The notes: a model not told the origin generated them from the letters alone. A DNA stretch of 64,000 nt from Treponema sp. (GCA_009777735.1 WRLF01000009.1:52304-116303); one strand, 5' to 3'; shown: positions 34,260-43,082, numbered from the stretch's first letter. Numbers and translations are program-made.

Positions 34260-34352
34260 ATGGAAGTTGCTAATTATCTCAAAGAAATCGTTGCTTTTGC
34301 TTTCGTAGCTGTTATTATTGCATTTTTTCTTATTGTCATTCTAAAAAAATAA
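34260..34352 (+). CDS. 30-residue single-pass membrane peptide
   Basis: A very short ORF, MEVANYLKEIVAFAFVAVII then AFFLIVILKK. It has an acidic N-terminus, about 20 hydrophobic residues and a Lys-Lys end, so a single helix with the C-terminus in the cytoplasm or at the membrane edge is likely. TAAGGA is nine bases before the ATG. It stands directly behind a perfect promoter and before secG. I do not recognise a family. The design resembles small membrane regulators that bind larger transporters. Confidence 0.6.
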   Translation: MEVANYLKEIVAFAFVAVIIAFFLIVILKK

Positions 34353-34368
34353 AGTCCAGGCCGTATCA

Positions 34369-34437
34369 GACAAGAGCGCTTGACTACCTGATCACAAAAA
34401 TATTTATTTCGTATTTTAATGGTCAGGTGGTCTTGTC
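34369..34437 (+). other. Hairpin between the membrane peptide and secG
   Basis: GACAAGA (34369-34375) pairs with TCTTGTC (34431-34437), and ACCTGA (34386-34391) pairs with TCAGGT (34423-34428), around an A/T-rich loop. There is no T-run after it, so it may be a processing site or a partial terminator. It leaves about 55 bases to the secG ATG. Confidence 0.45.
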
Positions 34438-34491
34438 CAACACCCCATGTTTTTAGTAGAATAAAGCAAGATTATGATTGGAGTAATATAA

Positions 34492-34866
34492 ATGGGTATT
34501 CTTAGCACGGTGCTTTTGGTATTTTTTGTCATTATCGCTATTCTGCTGGTACTGCTGGTACTTGTTCAGTCTGAAGAAGGGGATAGCCTTGGAGGGCTTT
34601 TCGCCGGGGGAAGCGGGTCTGCTTTTGGATCCCGGTCGGGAAATGTACTTACCAGAACCACAACTGTTTTAGGCGCGCTGTTTCTCATTATAAGCCTGGG
34701 GCTGGCTTTGCTAAGCCGGACTCCGGGAGGTATGGGCGTTGTAGAAGCCGGACAGGAACTCTCAAGAGAGGTTCAGGAAGAAAACTGGCTGGAACAGGAA
34801 CTCTCAAACAACGAGGAAGAAACAGAGGACTCCCTGATTGAATTTATTCCTGAAGCTGCCGAGTAA
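34492..34866 (+). CDS. secG: Protein translocase subunit SecG
   Basis: A 124-residue protein with two membrane segments: residues 3-24 (LSTVLLVFFVIIAILLVLLV) and about 58-78 (TTVLGALFLIISLGLALL). Between them is the SecG signature VQSEEGDSLGGLFAGGSGSA ending FGSRSG. It assists SecYE in protein export. The C-terminal 40 residues are acidic and longer than in most bacteria, a common trait in spirochaetal forms. It is followed 35 bases later by a ptsN-like gene on the same strand. Confidence 0.92.
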   Translation: MGILSTVLLVFFVIIAILLVLLVLVQSEEGDSLGGLFAGGSGSAFGSRSGNVLTRTTTVLGALFLIISLGLALLSRTPGGMGVVEAGQELSREVQEENWLEQELSNNEEETEDSLIEFIPEAAE

Positions 34867-34901
34867 TCCTAAGTGAAACCGCGTAGCCGGGAGGTAAAAA
34901 A

Positions 34902-35375
34902 ATGTTCTTGCATGATGTGTTTCCGCCTGAATGTATTATAGTTAATCTTGAATCTGAGGATAAAGACGAAGTTTTTGAGGAGATGGTGGATTTTTTCTGC
35001 CAGGTGCATAAACTGGACGCACGGGAAGATATTTTAAATGCCATCAGGGAAAGGGAAGCAAAAATGTCGACCGGCATCCAGAAAGGTATTGCTATTCCTC
35101 ACGGAAAATGTGATGCCGTTGACAGGGTGTACGGTGCAATCGGCATTTCCGGAAAAGGTATTGATTATGACGCTCTGGACGGTGAGCCTGTTTATTTGCT
35201 GTTTCTTGTCATTGCTCCCCGGCAAAATACAGAACAGCATCTGAAAGTTCTAAAACATCTGGCGGAACTGATGGAAAACCACCAATTTTATACTGATCTG
35301 CAATCACAAAAAGATGCCCAAGGCGCATATAAAATAATCAGCAAATACGAAGACATGATCATCGCTCTGGAATGA
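34902..35375 (+). CDS. ptsN: PTS EIIA component, PtsN type (copy 2)
   Basis: A 157-residue EIIA protein, with KMSTGIQKGIAIPHGKCDAV holding the active histidine and YLLFLVIAPRQNTEQHLKVL behind it. It is about as similar in layout to the protein at 19933 as the family requires, so the genome has at least two stand-alone EIIA proteins. No EIIB or EIIC is near. It lies between secG and the V-ATPase genes, one base away from the latter, so it is likely co-transcribed with them. That suggests a link between PTS state and ion pumping, an inference only. Confidence 0.88.
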   Translation: MFLHDVFPPECIIVNLESEDKDEVFEEMVDFFCQVHKLDAREDILNAIREREAKMSTGIQKGIAIPHGKCDAVDRVYGAIGISGKGIDYDALDGEPVYLLFLVIAPRQNTEQHLKVLKHLAELMENHQFYTDLQSQKDAQGAYKIISKYEDMIIALE

Positions 35376-35376
35376 A

Positions 35377-35694
35377 ATGGATAACAACGAGGTTCTTGAT
35401 CACCTTCTGAAAATCGAATCCGAAGCGGCCCGGTTCGTGAATGATGCGCAGGCGGATGCGAGTACAAAGATGACAGAAGCCGAAAAATATAATCGTGCTG
35501 TATTTGAAAAACGTTACCGCGAAGAAAATGAAAAGTTTGAAAGTAATTTTGCACAATCCGTGGAGTTGGCACAACAGCGTTACCGGGCAGAACTGGAAGC
35601 TTATAATCAAAAAATATCCTCTTTTGAAACCGATGTTGACGGTTTTTCCGCAATGATGGATAAACTTGTTTTTTCGCAAAGAGGCAGGCTGTGA
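35377..35694 (+). CDS. V-type ATPase peripheral-stalk-like coiled-coil protein (G/H type)
   Basis: A 105-residue, almost entirely helical protein: LLKIESEAARFVNDAQADAS, then EKYNRAVFEKRYREENEKFE. The charged heptads and size resemble the V/A-ATPase stator subunit (NtpF/AtpH, also called G/H). It is directly before the C, I, K and F genes, in the place where ntpF stands in other operons. Its stop codon overlaps the next start. The call depends on that context. Confidence 0.65.
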   Translation: MDNNEVLDHLLKIESEAARFVNDAQADASTKMTEAEKYNRAVFEKRYREENEKFESNFAQSVELAQQRYRAELEAYNQKISSFETDVDGFSAMMDKLVFSQRGRL

Positions 35695-36779
35695 ACGCCG
35701 GAGAACGAGCTTATTCATACGCCAAAGCATGCGGAATTATCGGCAAGTCATTTGTGGGGAAACGAATTGCCATACTGAAAAAACTCCATACACTGACAGA
35801 ATTCGACCGGCTGATTTTCTCCGGAACACAACACGAGCCGCCCGGCAGGGATTTATTGATCCATCTTGAACACCGGATTTTACGGCGAACAGCACAGCAG
35901 ATACTTTCGGTGATTAATTCATACGTGAATCCGCCGGAATTACTGATTCGTCAGCTTCGTTCCTGTGAATACGCCGACCTGAAAAACTGTCTGCACCATA
36001 TAGCGGCAGGCAGGCCGGTACCGGAGCTGGTATGCGACATAGGCCGTTTCAGGACGGTACGTTTTGAAGCATACCCCGATATTGAGGCAATGATTAACAA
36101 CACTGAATTTGCATTCATTTTAGGTATGGACATCAACGCAGTCACAAACGCAGATTACGATTTTACCCGGCTTGAAACAGAGCTTGATATGCAATACTAC
36201 ACCCTGCTTGTCCGGAGCATGAGCCGCCTTTCTGTATCTGACCGCCTCATTGCAGAGCGGATACTGACCGAAGAAATTTCCCTGCGTAACTGCATCTGGG
36301 CTTTTCGGCTGCGAATATATTATCATAAGACAATTGATGAAACGGAAAAATACCTAATGAGTATGAAAATGCATCAGAGTTATTCACCCGATATTATTCC
36401 CGGCATTACAGCCAAAAGACCGGACGGAATTGCTTTTGTTAATGAAATAAACCTTGATCTTGAAGCCCGTCAGATGCTGGACTTTCCTCTGGATTCCCGG
36501 TCTCCCTGGAAGGGCTGGCGGTGGGAAAAGCTGTTGAATTCAGAAAAACCGGGAAGAGAATGGGCCGCCGATCCGCGTTTTTTTCAAAATGCCGCTTCAC
36601 AGTACATTTATCACCTGGCATTGCGTTGTTTCCGCCGTATGCCTTTTTCGATGAGTGCCATCTTCTGCTATATCAAACTCAAGCAATTTGAAGAAGATCT
36701 CCTGACCAGCGTCATTGAAGGGCTGGCAATCGGAATGACCGGTACTGAAGTAGTGGAAATGTTTGAGGCATGGTCATGA
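35691..36779 (+). CDS. V-type ATPase subunit C/AC39-like
   Basis: A 362-residue protein that starts at a GTG overlapping the previous stop. It is helical throughout. The end has FSMSAIFCYIKLKQFEEDLL and then TSVIEGLAIGM, the hallmark K-x-x-E-x-x-L-x-x-I-x-x-G end of the V0D/AC39 (subunit C/d) family, and the middle shows three repeat-like helical blocks. The subunit joins the rotor ring to the central stalk in V/A-ATPases. The ATGA overlap with subunit I shows translational coupling. Confidence 0.8.
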   Translation: MNAGERAYSYAKACGIIGKSFVGKRIAILKKLHTLTEFDRLIFSGTQHEPPGRDLLIHLEHRILRRTAQQILSVINSYVNPPELLIRQLRSCEYADLKNCLHHIAAGRPVPELVCDIGRFRTVRFEAYPDIEAMINNTEFAFILGMDINAVTNADYDFTRLETELDMQYYTLLVRSMSRLSVSDRLIAERILTEEISLRNCIWAFRLRIYYHKTIDETEKYLMSMKMHQSYSPDIIPGITAKRPDGIAFVNEINLDLEARQMLDFPLDSRSPWKGWRWEKLLNSEKPGREWAADPRFFQNAASQYIYHLALRCFRRMPFSMSAIFCYIKLKQFEEDLLTSVIEGLAIGMTGTEVVEMFEAWS

Positions 36780-38782
36780 TACGCCCCCGAAAAATGAAAT
36801 GTGTTCAGATGACTGTACTCAAAAGCGATATTAATACCGTTATTGAATATCTTGGCCGTAACAAGGTAATGCACTTTGACTTATCTGATAATCCATCTGT
36901 GCAGAGTACGGATTATACCCGTATGCAAAAGCTTTGGGAAAAACTGTGTTCCAGCAGCGAATTTCTCGGAGTGCAGCTGCCGTCCGAACCTGCACAGAAC
37001 ACATCTCTGCCTGGTGAGGAAGATGAGGCCCTGGCAGAAAAACTCTGTGCTTCAGTCGATGCGCTTATAGCAAGCGAAATTGCGGCTCATGAAGAAAAAC
37101 GGCGCACAGAGGAAGCTTATGGCGAAACGAAGGCATTTATAAATCTGAACGCCCCATTTTCGGAACTGGAGCAGTTAACATACCTGAACCTGCGTGTAGG
37201 CCGCCTTGATCCAAGAGTCCATGCCGAAATAAAGGAACGCCTTGGTGATCGTGTGATGATCATCCCCCTGGGAGGGGAAGGCAGAGTGCTTGCGGCAAGT
37301 TCCCGTAAAGGCCGTTTTGCCCTCGATTCAGAGCTGAAAAAATATGCATTTGAATCAATTGCCATTCCCGAAGGCTACATGGGAGTGCCTGCCGAACTGC
37401 TTGACGGGCTTGAGCAGCGGTTAAAAAACATTGAACAAGACATTGAAATAATTGCCGGAGAAAAACAGCTGCTGCAAAACAGAATTCAGACTGAATTACA
37501 ACGGCTGGGATCCATGCTGCTCATGGCTCTTGCTGCCGAGAATCTGAAGTCACAGCTTGTCAGCACATCCAGTGCTTACCTGATGACCGGATGGATCCCA
37601 TCCGATACGATTCCTGCAATTACGAAAGACATTACGGATATTGCCGGCGGCAGGGTTGCTATCCGTACCTATTCACCTGATGAAATCCCCGGAGTAAAGG
37701 ACGGTGATGAGAAAGTACCTGTCGCTCTGAAACATAATCCATTTGCAAAAGGGTTTGAAGGGGTGGTAACTTCATACGGTGCGCCGCTCTACGGTACAAT
37801 CGATCCTACACCCATTGTTGCGGTTTTTTTTACCATGTTTTTTGGGATCATGTTCGGCGACCTGGGTCAGGGGTTTGTGCTGTTTCTGCTGGGGTTACTC
37901 ACCGGGAATCACGGTCCGCGCCTGTTTACGCGATTTAAAAAATTTTCGGTTCCGCTCATCGCCGTTGGCATTGCTTCCATGGTGATGGGCTTTCTCAATG
38001 GCGAGGTATTTACTAATGAAGAACTGTTGATTACTCCTACCAGGGCAATTACCGGTGCAATTACCGGGCAGCCGGTTGACAGGATTATCTCCATCATGCC
38101 TCTTACCGAGAGGGGGGGCAGTGTGAGAAAACTTTTTTACTTTTTTGGTTTTACCATCGGTATGGGGATTATTTTCAACTCAATTGGATTTGTTATCAAT
38201 ATTGTCAACAAGTTTATATTAAAAAAATTCGATGAGGCGCTGTTCGCAAAGACCGGCCTGACAGGCCTTTTGCTGTTTTGGTATGCGGTAAGTATCGCGA
38301 TACGCCTGATTTTCTTTAACAGCCGTTTTGAGTGGTTTGACCTTGTCATTCTCTTAATTCCCTGCTGTATCATTTTTTTCCGCCCTGTTATCTGGAGATG
38401 TGCTGCCGGAGAAAGGCCCCTATTAAAAAACGGTCTTGTTTTATTTATTGTGGAAGGATTTGTAGAAATAATAGAAACTGCTTCCGGTTATGTTTCCAGC
38501 ACTGTTAGTTTTCTCCGAATTGGCGCATTTGCCCTTTCTCATGCGGTACTGGCATATATCGTGTTTAGTTTTACCGAATTGGTTATCAATACCGCCGGCG
38601 GCCCTATGAGAGCTGTTTCAGTTGTGTTAATTATGATATTCGGGAATATGGTAATCATCGTGCTCGAAGGACTGATAGTGGCCATTCAGGTAGTACGCCT
38701 GCAATACTATGAATTTTTCAGTAAATTTTTTACCGATACCGGTATGGAATTTATTCCGTTCAGTTTCAGGAAAAGTGAGTGA
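36776..38782 (+). CDS. ntpI: V-type ATPase subunit I (a subunit)
   Basis: A 668-residue protein. Residues 1-330 are the cytoplasmic, coiled-coil-rich half (IRPRKMKCVQMTVLKSD, ending near FAKGFEGVVTSYGAPLYGTI). The rest has seven to eight membrane segments: DPTPIVAVFFTMFFGIMFGD is the first and most typical, and ETASGYVSSTVSFLRIGAFA holds the essential arginine of the ion half-channel. With the K ring it forms the ion path. The ATG at 36776 makes an ATGA overlap with subunit C; an ATG two codons earlier is also possible. Confidence 0.92.
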   Translation: MIRPRKMKCVQMTVLKSDINTVIEYLGRNKVMHFDLSDNPSVQSTDYTRMQKLWEKLCSSSEFLGVQLPSEPAQNTSLPGEEDEALAEKLCASVDALIASEIAAHEEKRRTEEAYGETKAFINLNAPFSELEQLTYLNLRVGRLDPRVHAEIKERLGDRVMIIPLGGEGRVLAASSRKGRFALDSELKKYAFESIAIPEGYMGVPAELLDGLEQRLKNIEQDIEIIAGEKQLLQNRIQTELQRLGSMLLMALAAENLKSQLVSTSSAYLMTGWIPSDTIPAITKDITDIAGGRVAIRTYSPDEIPGVKDGDEKVPVALKHNPFAKGFEGVVTSYGAPLYGTIDPTPIVAVFFTMFFGIMFGDLGQGFVLFLLGLLTGNHGPRLFTRFKKFSVPLIAVGIASMVMGFLNGEVFTNEELLITPTRAITGAITGQPVDRIISIMPLTERGGSVRKLFYFFGFTIGMGIIFNSIGFVINIVNKFILKKFDEALFAKTGLTGLLLFWYAVSIAIRLIFFNSRFEWFDLVILLIPCCIIFFRPVIWRCAAGERPLLKNGLVLFIVEGFVEIIETASGYVSSTVSFLRIGAFALSHAVLAYIVFSFTELVINTAGGPMRAVSVVLIMIFGNMVIIVLEGLIVAIQVVRLQYYEFFSKFFTDTGMEFIPFSFRKSE

Positions 38783-38840
38783 ATTGCACTATTCCACAAT
38801 TTGACATTTTGGAATAGTCTTATTGTATATAGGAGTTATT

Positions 38841-39158
38841 ATGAAGCGCACAGTATTGTTAATATGTATGCTGGTACTGGCCATGTCGGTTTTTCCGCAG
38901 TTTGCGTCCGGGCAGGAAGATTCATCATCTGATACTGCAAGTCCGCCGGTTTCGGTATGGAGATACTTTGCAGCAGCTCTTTCTGTTGGAATTTCCTGTA
39001 TAGCAGGAGGTATGGCGGTTGGACGCATAGGAGCGGCGGCAATGGGAGCAATGAGCGAAAACCCGGAACTTTCCGGAAAGGCCTTGCCGTATGCCGGTCT
39101 TGCAGAAGGCATTTGTCTTTGGGGATTCCTCGTCGCACTGTTAATCCTCATCCTGTAA
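38841..39158 (+). CDS. ntpK: V-type ATPase subunit K (proteolipid) with a signal peptide
   Basis: A 105-residue proteolipid. An N-terminal signal (KRTVLLICMLVLAMSVFPQF) is followed by a short acidic linker and one helical hairpin: GISCIAGGMAVGRIGAAAMG in helix one and LAEGICLWGFLVALLILIL in helix two. Glu in LAEG is the ion-binding carboxylate. The leader plus single hairpin is typical of spirochaetal K subunits. The AGGAG site before 38841 fixes the start. It follows subunit I after 58 bases. Confidence 0.9.
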   Translation: MKRTVLLICMLVLAMSVFPQFASGQEDSSSDTASPPVSVWRYFAAALSVGISCIAGGMAVGRIGAAAMGAMSENPELSGKALPYAGLAEGICLWGFLVALLILIL

Positions 39159-39184
39159 ACACGGTTCAAAAATCCGGTATCAAT

Positions 39185-39538
39185 ATGCAATATTTTTTTA
39201 TCGGGGATCAAGAACTGGTAACCGCATTCAATTTCATCGGCATTCAGGGAGCAGCCGTGCGGGATGCCGATGAAACGGTCTCGGTGTTCAGGCGTATTAC
39301 CGAAAGCCGGATTCCGCAAACCGGCACCGTCCTGCCCGATGCTTTGCCGGGCGCAAGCGGCTGCAAAGTACTCATCATCACAGAAGAAGCCGCTGATTGG
39401 ATTGGCCAGCTTCTCGTTGAATGGCAAATTTCCGGGCGCTACCCCCTTGTTGTTGAAATACCGGGCATTCAGGGAAAACTACCCGGCAGAAAATCTCTGG
39501 TGGATTCTATTCATGAGGCAATAGGAATACACATCTAA
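39185..39538 (+). CDS. ntpG: V-type ATPase subunit F
   Basis: A 117-residue CheY-like protein: MQYFFIGDQELVTAFNFIGI, then CKVLIITEEAADWIGQLL, and YPLVVEIPGIQGKLPGRKSL near the end. These are the standard strands of the V/A-ATPase F subunit (NtpG in Enterococcus), a central-stalk part that regulates coupling. It starts 26 bases after the K stop; a longer reading from 38957 overlaps K out of frame and is rejected. No catalytic A or B and no D or E gene follows; the next gene is on the other strand. Confidence 0.85.
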   Translation: MQYFFIGDQELVTAFNFIGIQGAAVRDADETVSVFRRITESRIPQTGTVLPDALPGASGCKVLIITEEAADWIGQLLVEWQISGRYPLVVEIPGIQGKLPGRKSLVDSIHEAIGIHI

Positions 39539-39579
39539 AACAAAGTTATCTTCACATCGTAACGGTGAGTATTTTTAGA

Positions 39580-40320
39580 TTATCCAAATAGTGTATACTT
39601 AATACTTTTATCAAACGTATCGATGCCCTCATATTTTTTTAACCGGCGAACCACCATATATGTCAGCGGCAATACGAGCGCTTCGATGAGGCATTTGAGG
39701 ATATAGTTAGTCAGCACAAGGCTGATGAAAAGATACCAGCCGAAAACCCCGGTAAGGCATGCGATAAACACAAAAATCAAACTGTCCAGAAATTCACCAA
39801 CAAGGCTGGAAAGTACTGCCCTAAACCAGAGCCACTTCCCTTTCATCAGCACTTTAATCCGTGACATCATAATCGAATTGGAAAAATTGCCCACAAAATA
39901 TGCAGCCAGGCTTGCCAGGACAATACCACCCGAACTGATGCCGCCAAGGATGGCATTGTAGGCGGCGCTGCCGGCCTCTTCTTCCCAGTACGCTTCGCCG
40001 GGAAGTATCTGCAGTACAAAAAACACCAACGCAGAAAATGCCAAAATTATAAAGCCGGTATAGATTGCCTTTCGGGCAGCTTTAAAACCGTACACCTCGG
40101 TAAGTATGTCCCCAAAAACATAAGCCAGCGGAAACAGCAGAGTGCCGCCATCGAACGCCAGCCTAATGCCAAAAATAGAAAAGCCAAGATCAACAATTTT
40201 TGCTGATGAAGCAATATTGCTCAAAATAAGAACAGCGGTAAAAACCACCATCACGCTGTCGAAATACTTAAACGATGCGGGGGATCGGGGACCGGGGACC
40301 GGGGACCGGGGGGATGCCAT
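39580..40320 (-). CDS. yhhQ: Queuosine precursor transporter (YhhQ/DUF165) with a repeat-encoded N-terminus
   Basis: A 246-residue protein with six to seven membrane segments. The core has VFTAVLILSNIASSAKIVDL, FPLAYVFGDILTEVYGFKAA and ANYFVGNFSN-like sequence (AAYFVGNFSNSIMMSRIKVL), then GEFLDSLIFVFIA. This is the YhhQ family that imports queuine precursors (preQ0/preQ1) for tRNA modification. The ATG at 40320 has AAGGAG before it. Residues 2-14 (ASPRSPVPGPRSP) come wholly from a copy of the G-rich repeat (40279-40312), apparently inserted after the start codon. No other start has a comparable ribosome-binding site. Confidence 0.88.
   Translation of the reverse strand: MASPRSPVPGPRSPASFKYFDSVMVVFTAVLILSNIASSAKIVDLGFSIFGIRLAFDGGTLLFPLAYVFGDILTEVYGFKAARKAIYTGFIILAFSALVFFVLQILPGEAYWEEEAGSAAYNAILGGISSGGIVLASLAAYFVGNFSNSIMMSRIKVLMKGKWLWFRAVLSSLVGEFLDSLIFVFIACLTGVFGWYLFISLVLTNYILKCLIEALVLPLTYMVVRRLKKYEGIDTFDKSIKYTLFG
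40279..40312. repeat. G-rich dispersed repeat inside yhhQ start
   Basis: Repeated GGGGACC and GGGATC units in this 34-base stretch; read on the minus strand they encode PRSPVPGPRSP just after the start codon. Member of the family at 31961. Confidence 0.9.
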
Positions 40321-40372
40321 GAAAAAACTCCTTGTTTTGGTAAGGCAGGTTGATCTAGGATACTGCCAGTTC

Positions 40373-40406
40373 GGGGACCGGGGATCAGGGATCAGGTACC
40401 GGGGGT
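40373..40406. repeat. G-rich dispersed repeat, intergenic
   Basis: GGGGACCGGGGATCAGGGAT type units upstream of yhhQ in the same orientation as the copy at 40279. It lies in the divergent/intergenic space 40321-40547. Confidence 0.88.
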
Positions 40407-40510
40407 AGTGGTATGAAAACCAGGGTTTGTGAACTAGAAAGTGTAGCGTAATAACTTATATATGTTATCTCTCGCAACATTCTTGAATCACCGAAACCTT
40501 TCATACCAAA

Positions 40511-40543
40511 CTCCCTGTTCCCCGTTCCCTGATCCCCGATCTC
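40511..40543. repeat. G-rich dispersed repeat, inverted copy
   Basis: CCCTGTTCCCCGTTCCCTGA type units; the complement of the copy at 40373, just after the glycogen phosphorylase stop. The two copies could pair across about 105 bases. Confidence 0.88.
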
Positions 40544-40547
40544 TACT

Positions 40548-43082
40548 CTATGCCCATTTTACAAAGCCGGGTCTGTACGGGTGGACTAATGCTTCGTGTT
40601 TGGGTAACAACCGAACAGTGTGGCCCTGGAAGCCCGTGTCGGCACATTCGGTTTTTACACTAAACTTGCTCAAGCTTTCCTTGCTGCCTGACCACTTCAT
40701 TTCGGTTTTGCGGGCATTGACAATCTCATGATTCGACACGGTGCCGTGGTACAATTCCACCAGTACATCTTTGGGATCAATCTTGCCAAGATCAATATAT
40801 GCGGTAACATTAAGCGCATCTCCCCGCTGCATTACCGGTTTTGTGTTTGCCTCGACATTGACGATTTTGATGCTGTCCCATGATTCCCGCAGTTTTGTAA
40901 AATATGCCGACAGAGATTTTGCATCGGCGAAGTCATCCTTGACAATCTTACGGTAATTCTTGAGCGCCGGGAAATAAAACTGGTTGGAGTAGTCCATGAG
41001 CGTGCGGTGGAACGACATTGACTGCCCGATGATACGCATACAATCCTTCATTTTTTGTATCCATCCGCGAGGCAAATTGTCCCTGCCGCGCTGGTAGAAC
41101 AAGGGAACAATATCCCGTTCAAGCAGATCGTACAGGGCTTTGCTTTCAATATCATCCTGTAGTTTTTCGTCATAGTACTGCTCACCATGGCCTATGGCCC
41201 AGCCGACTTCTGGTTGGTATGCTTCGTCCCACCAGCCGTCTAAAATGGAGCAGTTGAGAACACCGTTCATCGCAGCCTTCATGCCGCTCGTACCAGATGC
41301 TTCCATGGGCCGCCGGGGAGTGTTAAGCCATACGTCGCCGCCGGATGTCAGGTATTTTGCAACGGTCATGTCATAATTTTCCACAAACACAATGCGGCTC
41401 GTGACATCGTACCTTTCGGCAAAATGGATGATTTCGCGGATAAGTTCCTTGCCGGGCATGTCATGAGGATGAGCTTTTCCGGCAAAAATGAGCTGCACTG
41501 GCCGGTCATTATCTTTTACGAGACGCAGCAGCCGTTCGGGGTCGCGCAGCAGCAAATTGCCCCGCTTATAGGTGGCAAAACGACGGGCAAAGCACAGGGT
41601 AAGGGCGTATGGTGAAAGAGCGTCATCCGCCTGCCTGATGCGGCGTTCATCTGCACCGGTACGCTTGTGCTGATGCCGTATGCGCTCGCGGACAAAGGCC
41701 ACAAGGCGTTCACGGCGGCGTTCGTGGGTGCGCCATAGTTCTTCATCGCTGATTCTGTCCATTCGTTCCCAGATTGGCAGGTCGGTGGGTACTTCCTCAA
41801 AGTGGGGGCCAAAGTACCGATCCAGCAGTTCGATCAACCCGCTGGAAATCCAGGTGCGGGGGTGAACGCCGTTCGTAACATGGCCGATGGGAACTTCGTT
41901 AATCGGCAGCCCCGGCCACATGCCCTGCCACATATCGCGGGAAACCACGCCGTGCAATTTTGCCACGCCGTTGGCATAGGCAGCCAGTTTGAGGGCAAGC
42001 ACGGTAAGGCAGTATGTTTCCTTGTCATCGTTGACGTTAACCCGCCCCAACCCGAGAAAATCCTTCCAGGAAATTCCGAGTATCTGCGGCCATGAACGGA
42101 AATATTTTTCCACCAGGTTAATATCAAAACGCTCATTGCCTGCCGGAACCGGAGTATGGGTGGTAAAAATGTTCGTAGGCCAGACAACTTCTTTTGCTTC
42201 ATCAAAAGTAAAACTTTTTTCGATCATGATTTCGCGGATTCGTTCAAGACCCAGGAAGGCGGCATGGCCTTCGTTCATGTGAGTTGCGGCAGGGTTAATC
42301 CCCAAAGCCCGCAGAGCGCGAATTCCGCCAATGCCCAGGAGGATCTCCTGCTGAATCCTTGTTTCTTTGTCGCCGCCATACAGCGATGAGGTAACATTGC
42401 GGATGTCGGGAGGATTATCTTCGATGTTTGTATCCAGCAAATACAGGGATGATCGGCCAACTTTGACCTCCCAAATCTGGGCAACAGCCTGACGCCCGGC
42501 TAAATCCACTGTGATCTTGAGCGCTGAGCCGTCTTTATTGTTTTTTCGCTCGACCGGCATGTTATACCAGTCATTTTCCGGATAGCTTTCCTGTTGAAAA
42601 CCATCGGCATTGAGCATTTGCGTAAAGTATCCCTGCCGGTACAGCAACCCTACACCGACCAGGGGCAGGTTAAGGTCGGAGGAGGTTTTCATATGATCCC
42701 CGGATAATATCCCCAGGCCTCCCGAATAGATGGGCAGGGATGTGTCCATGCCATATTCCATGGAAAAATAGGCTACAACATCCTTATGACTGCCTTTATA
42801 CCAGGTGTCACCCTTTTTGTAGCGCAGGAAGCGGTCATACACTTCCTTGAGGGCGGCAAGATAGGAATCATCCTTGGCTGCCTGAGCAAGCCGTTCCTGG
42901 CTAACCATCCCCAAAGTCCGCACCGGACTCTGCTGGGACTGCATCCATACATCAAAATCCAGCCTGATAAAAAGCTGAACCGCGTCATAATTCCATGAAA
43001 GCCAGAGATTTCGTGCGATTTCTTCAAGCGGCTTCAGGGAAGGGGGTAGTTTCGGCTTAACCGTATAAGTGGATATATTCAT
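40548..43082 (-). CDS. glgP: Alpha-glucan (glycogen/maltodextrin) phosphorylase
   Basis: An 844-residue enzyme of the bacterial alpha-glucan phosphorylase subgroup, which begins LPPSLKPLEEIARNLWLSWN. GGLGILSGDHMKTSSDLNLP, THMNEGHAAFLGLERIRE and VNGVHPRTWIS-type sequence (HVTNGVHPRTWISSGLIELL) lead to EASGTSGMKAAMNGVLNCSI, where Lys holds pyridoxal phosphate. It splits alpha-1,4-glucans with phosphate to give glucose-1-phosphate. The last 90 residues are a beta-domain usual for this subgroup. The ATG has no strong ribosome-binding site. Transcribed toward the yhhQ side, with the inverted repeat at its end. Confidence 0.95.
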   Translation of the reverse strand: MNISTYTVKPKLPPSLKPLEEIARNLWLSWNYDAVQLFIRLDFDVWMQSQQSPVRTLGMVSQERLAQAAKDDSYLAALKEVYDRFLRYKKGDTWYKGSHKDVVAYFSMEYGMDTSLPIYSGGLGILSGDHMKTSSDLNLPLVGVGLLYRQGYFTQMLNADGFQQESYPENDWYNMPVERKNNKDGSALKITVDLAGRQAVAQIWEVKVGRSSLYLLDTNIEDNPPDIRNVTSSLYGGDKETRIQQEILLGIGGIRALRALGINPAATHMNEGHAAFLGLERIREIMIEKSFTFDEAKEVVWPTNIFTTHTPVPAGNERFDINLVEKYFRSWPQILGISWKDFLGLGRVNVNDDKETYCLTVLALKLAAYANGVAKLHGVVSRDMWQGMWPGLPINEVPIGHVTNGVHPRTWISSGLIELLDRYFGPHFEEVPTDLPIWERMDRISDEELWRTHERRRERLVAFVRERIRHQHKRTGADERRIRQADDALSPYALTLCFARRFATYKRGNLLLRDPERLLRLVKDNDRPVQLIFAGKAHPHDMPGKELIREIIHFAERYDVTSRIVFVENYDMTVAKYLTSGGDVWLNTPRRPMEASGTSGMKAAMNGVLNCSILDGWWDEAYQPEVGWAIGHGEQYYDEKLQDDIESKALYDLLERDIVPLFYQRGRDNLPRGWIQKMKDCMRIIGQSMSFHRTLMDYSNQFYFPALKNYRKIVKDDFADAKSLSAYFTKLRESWDSIKIVNVEANTKPVMQRGDALNVTAYIDLGKIDPKDVLVELYHGTVSNHEIVNARKTEMKWSGSKESLSKFSVKTECADTGFQGHTVRLLPKHEALVHPYRPGFVKWA

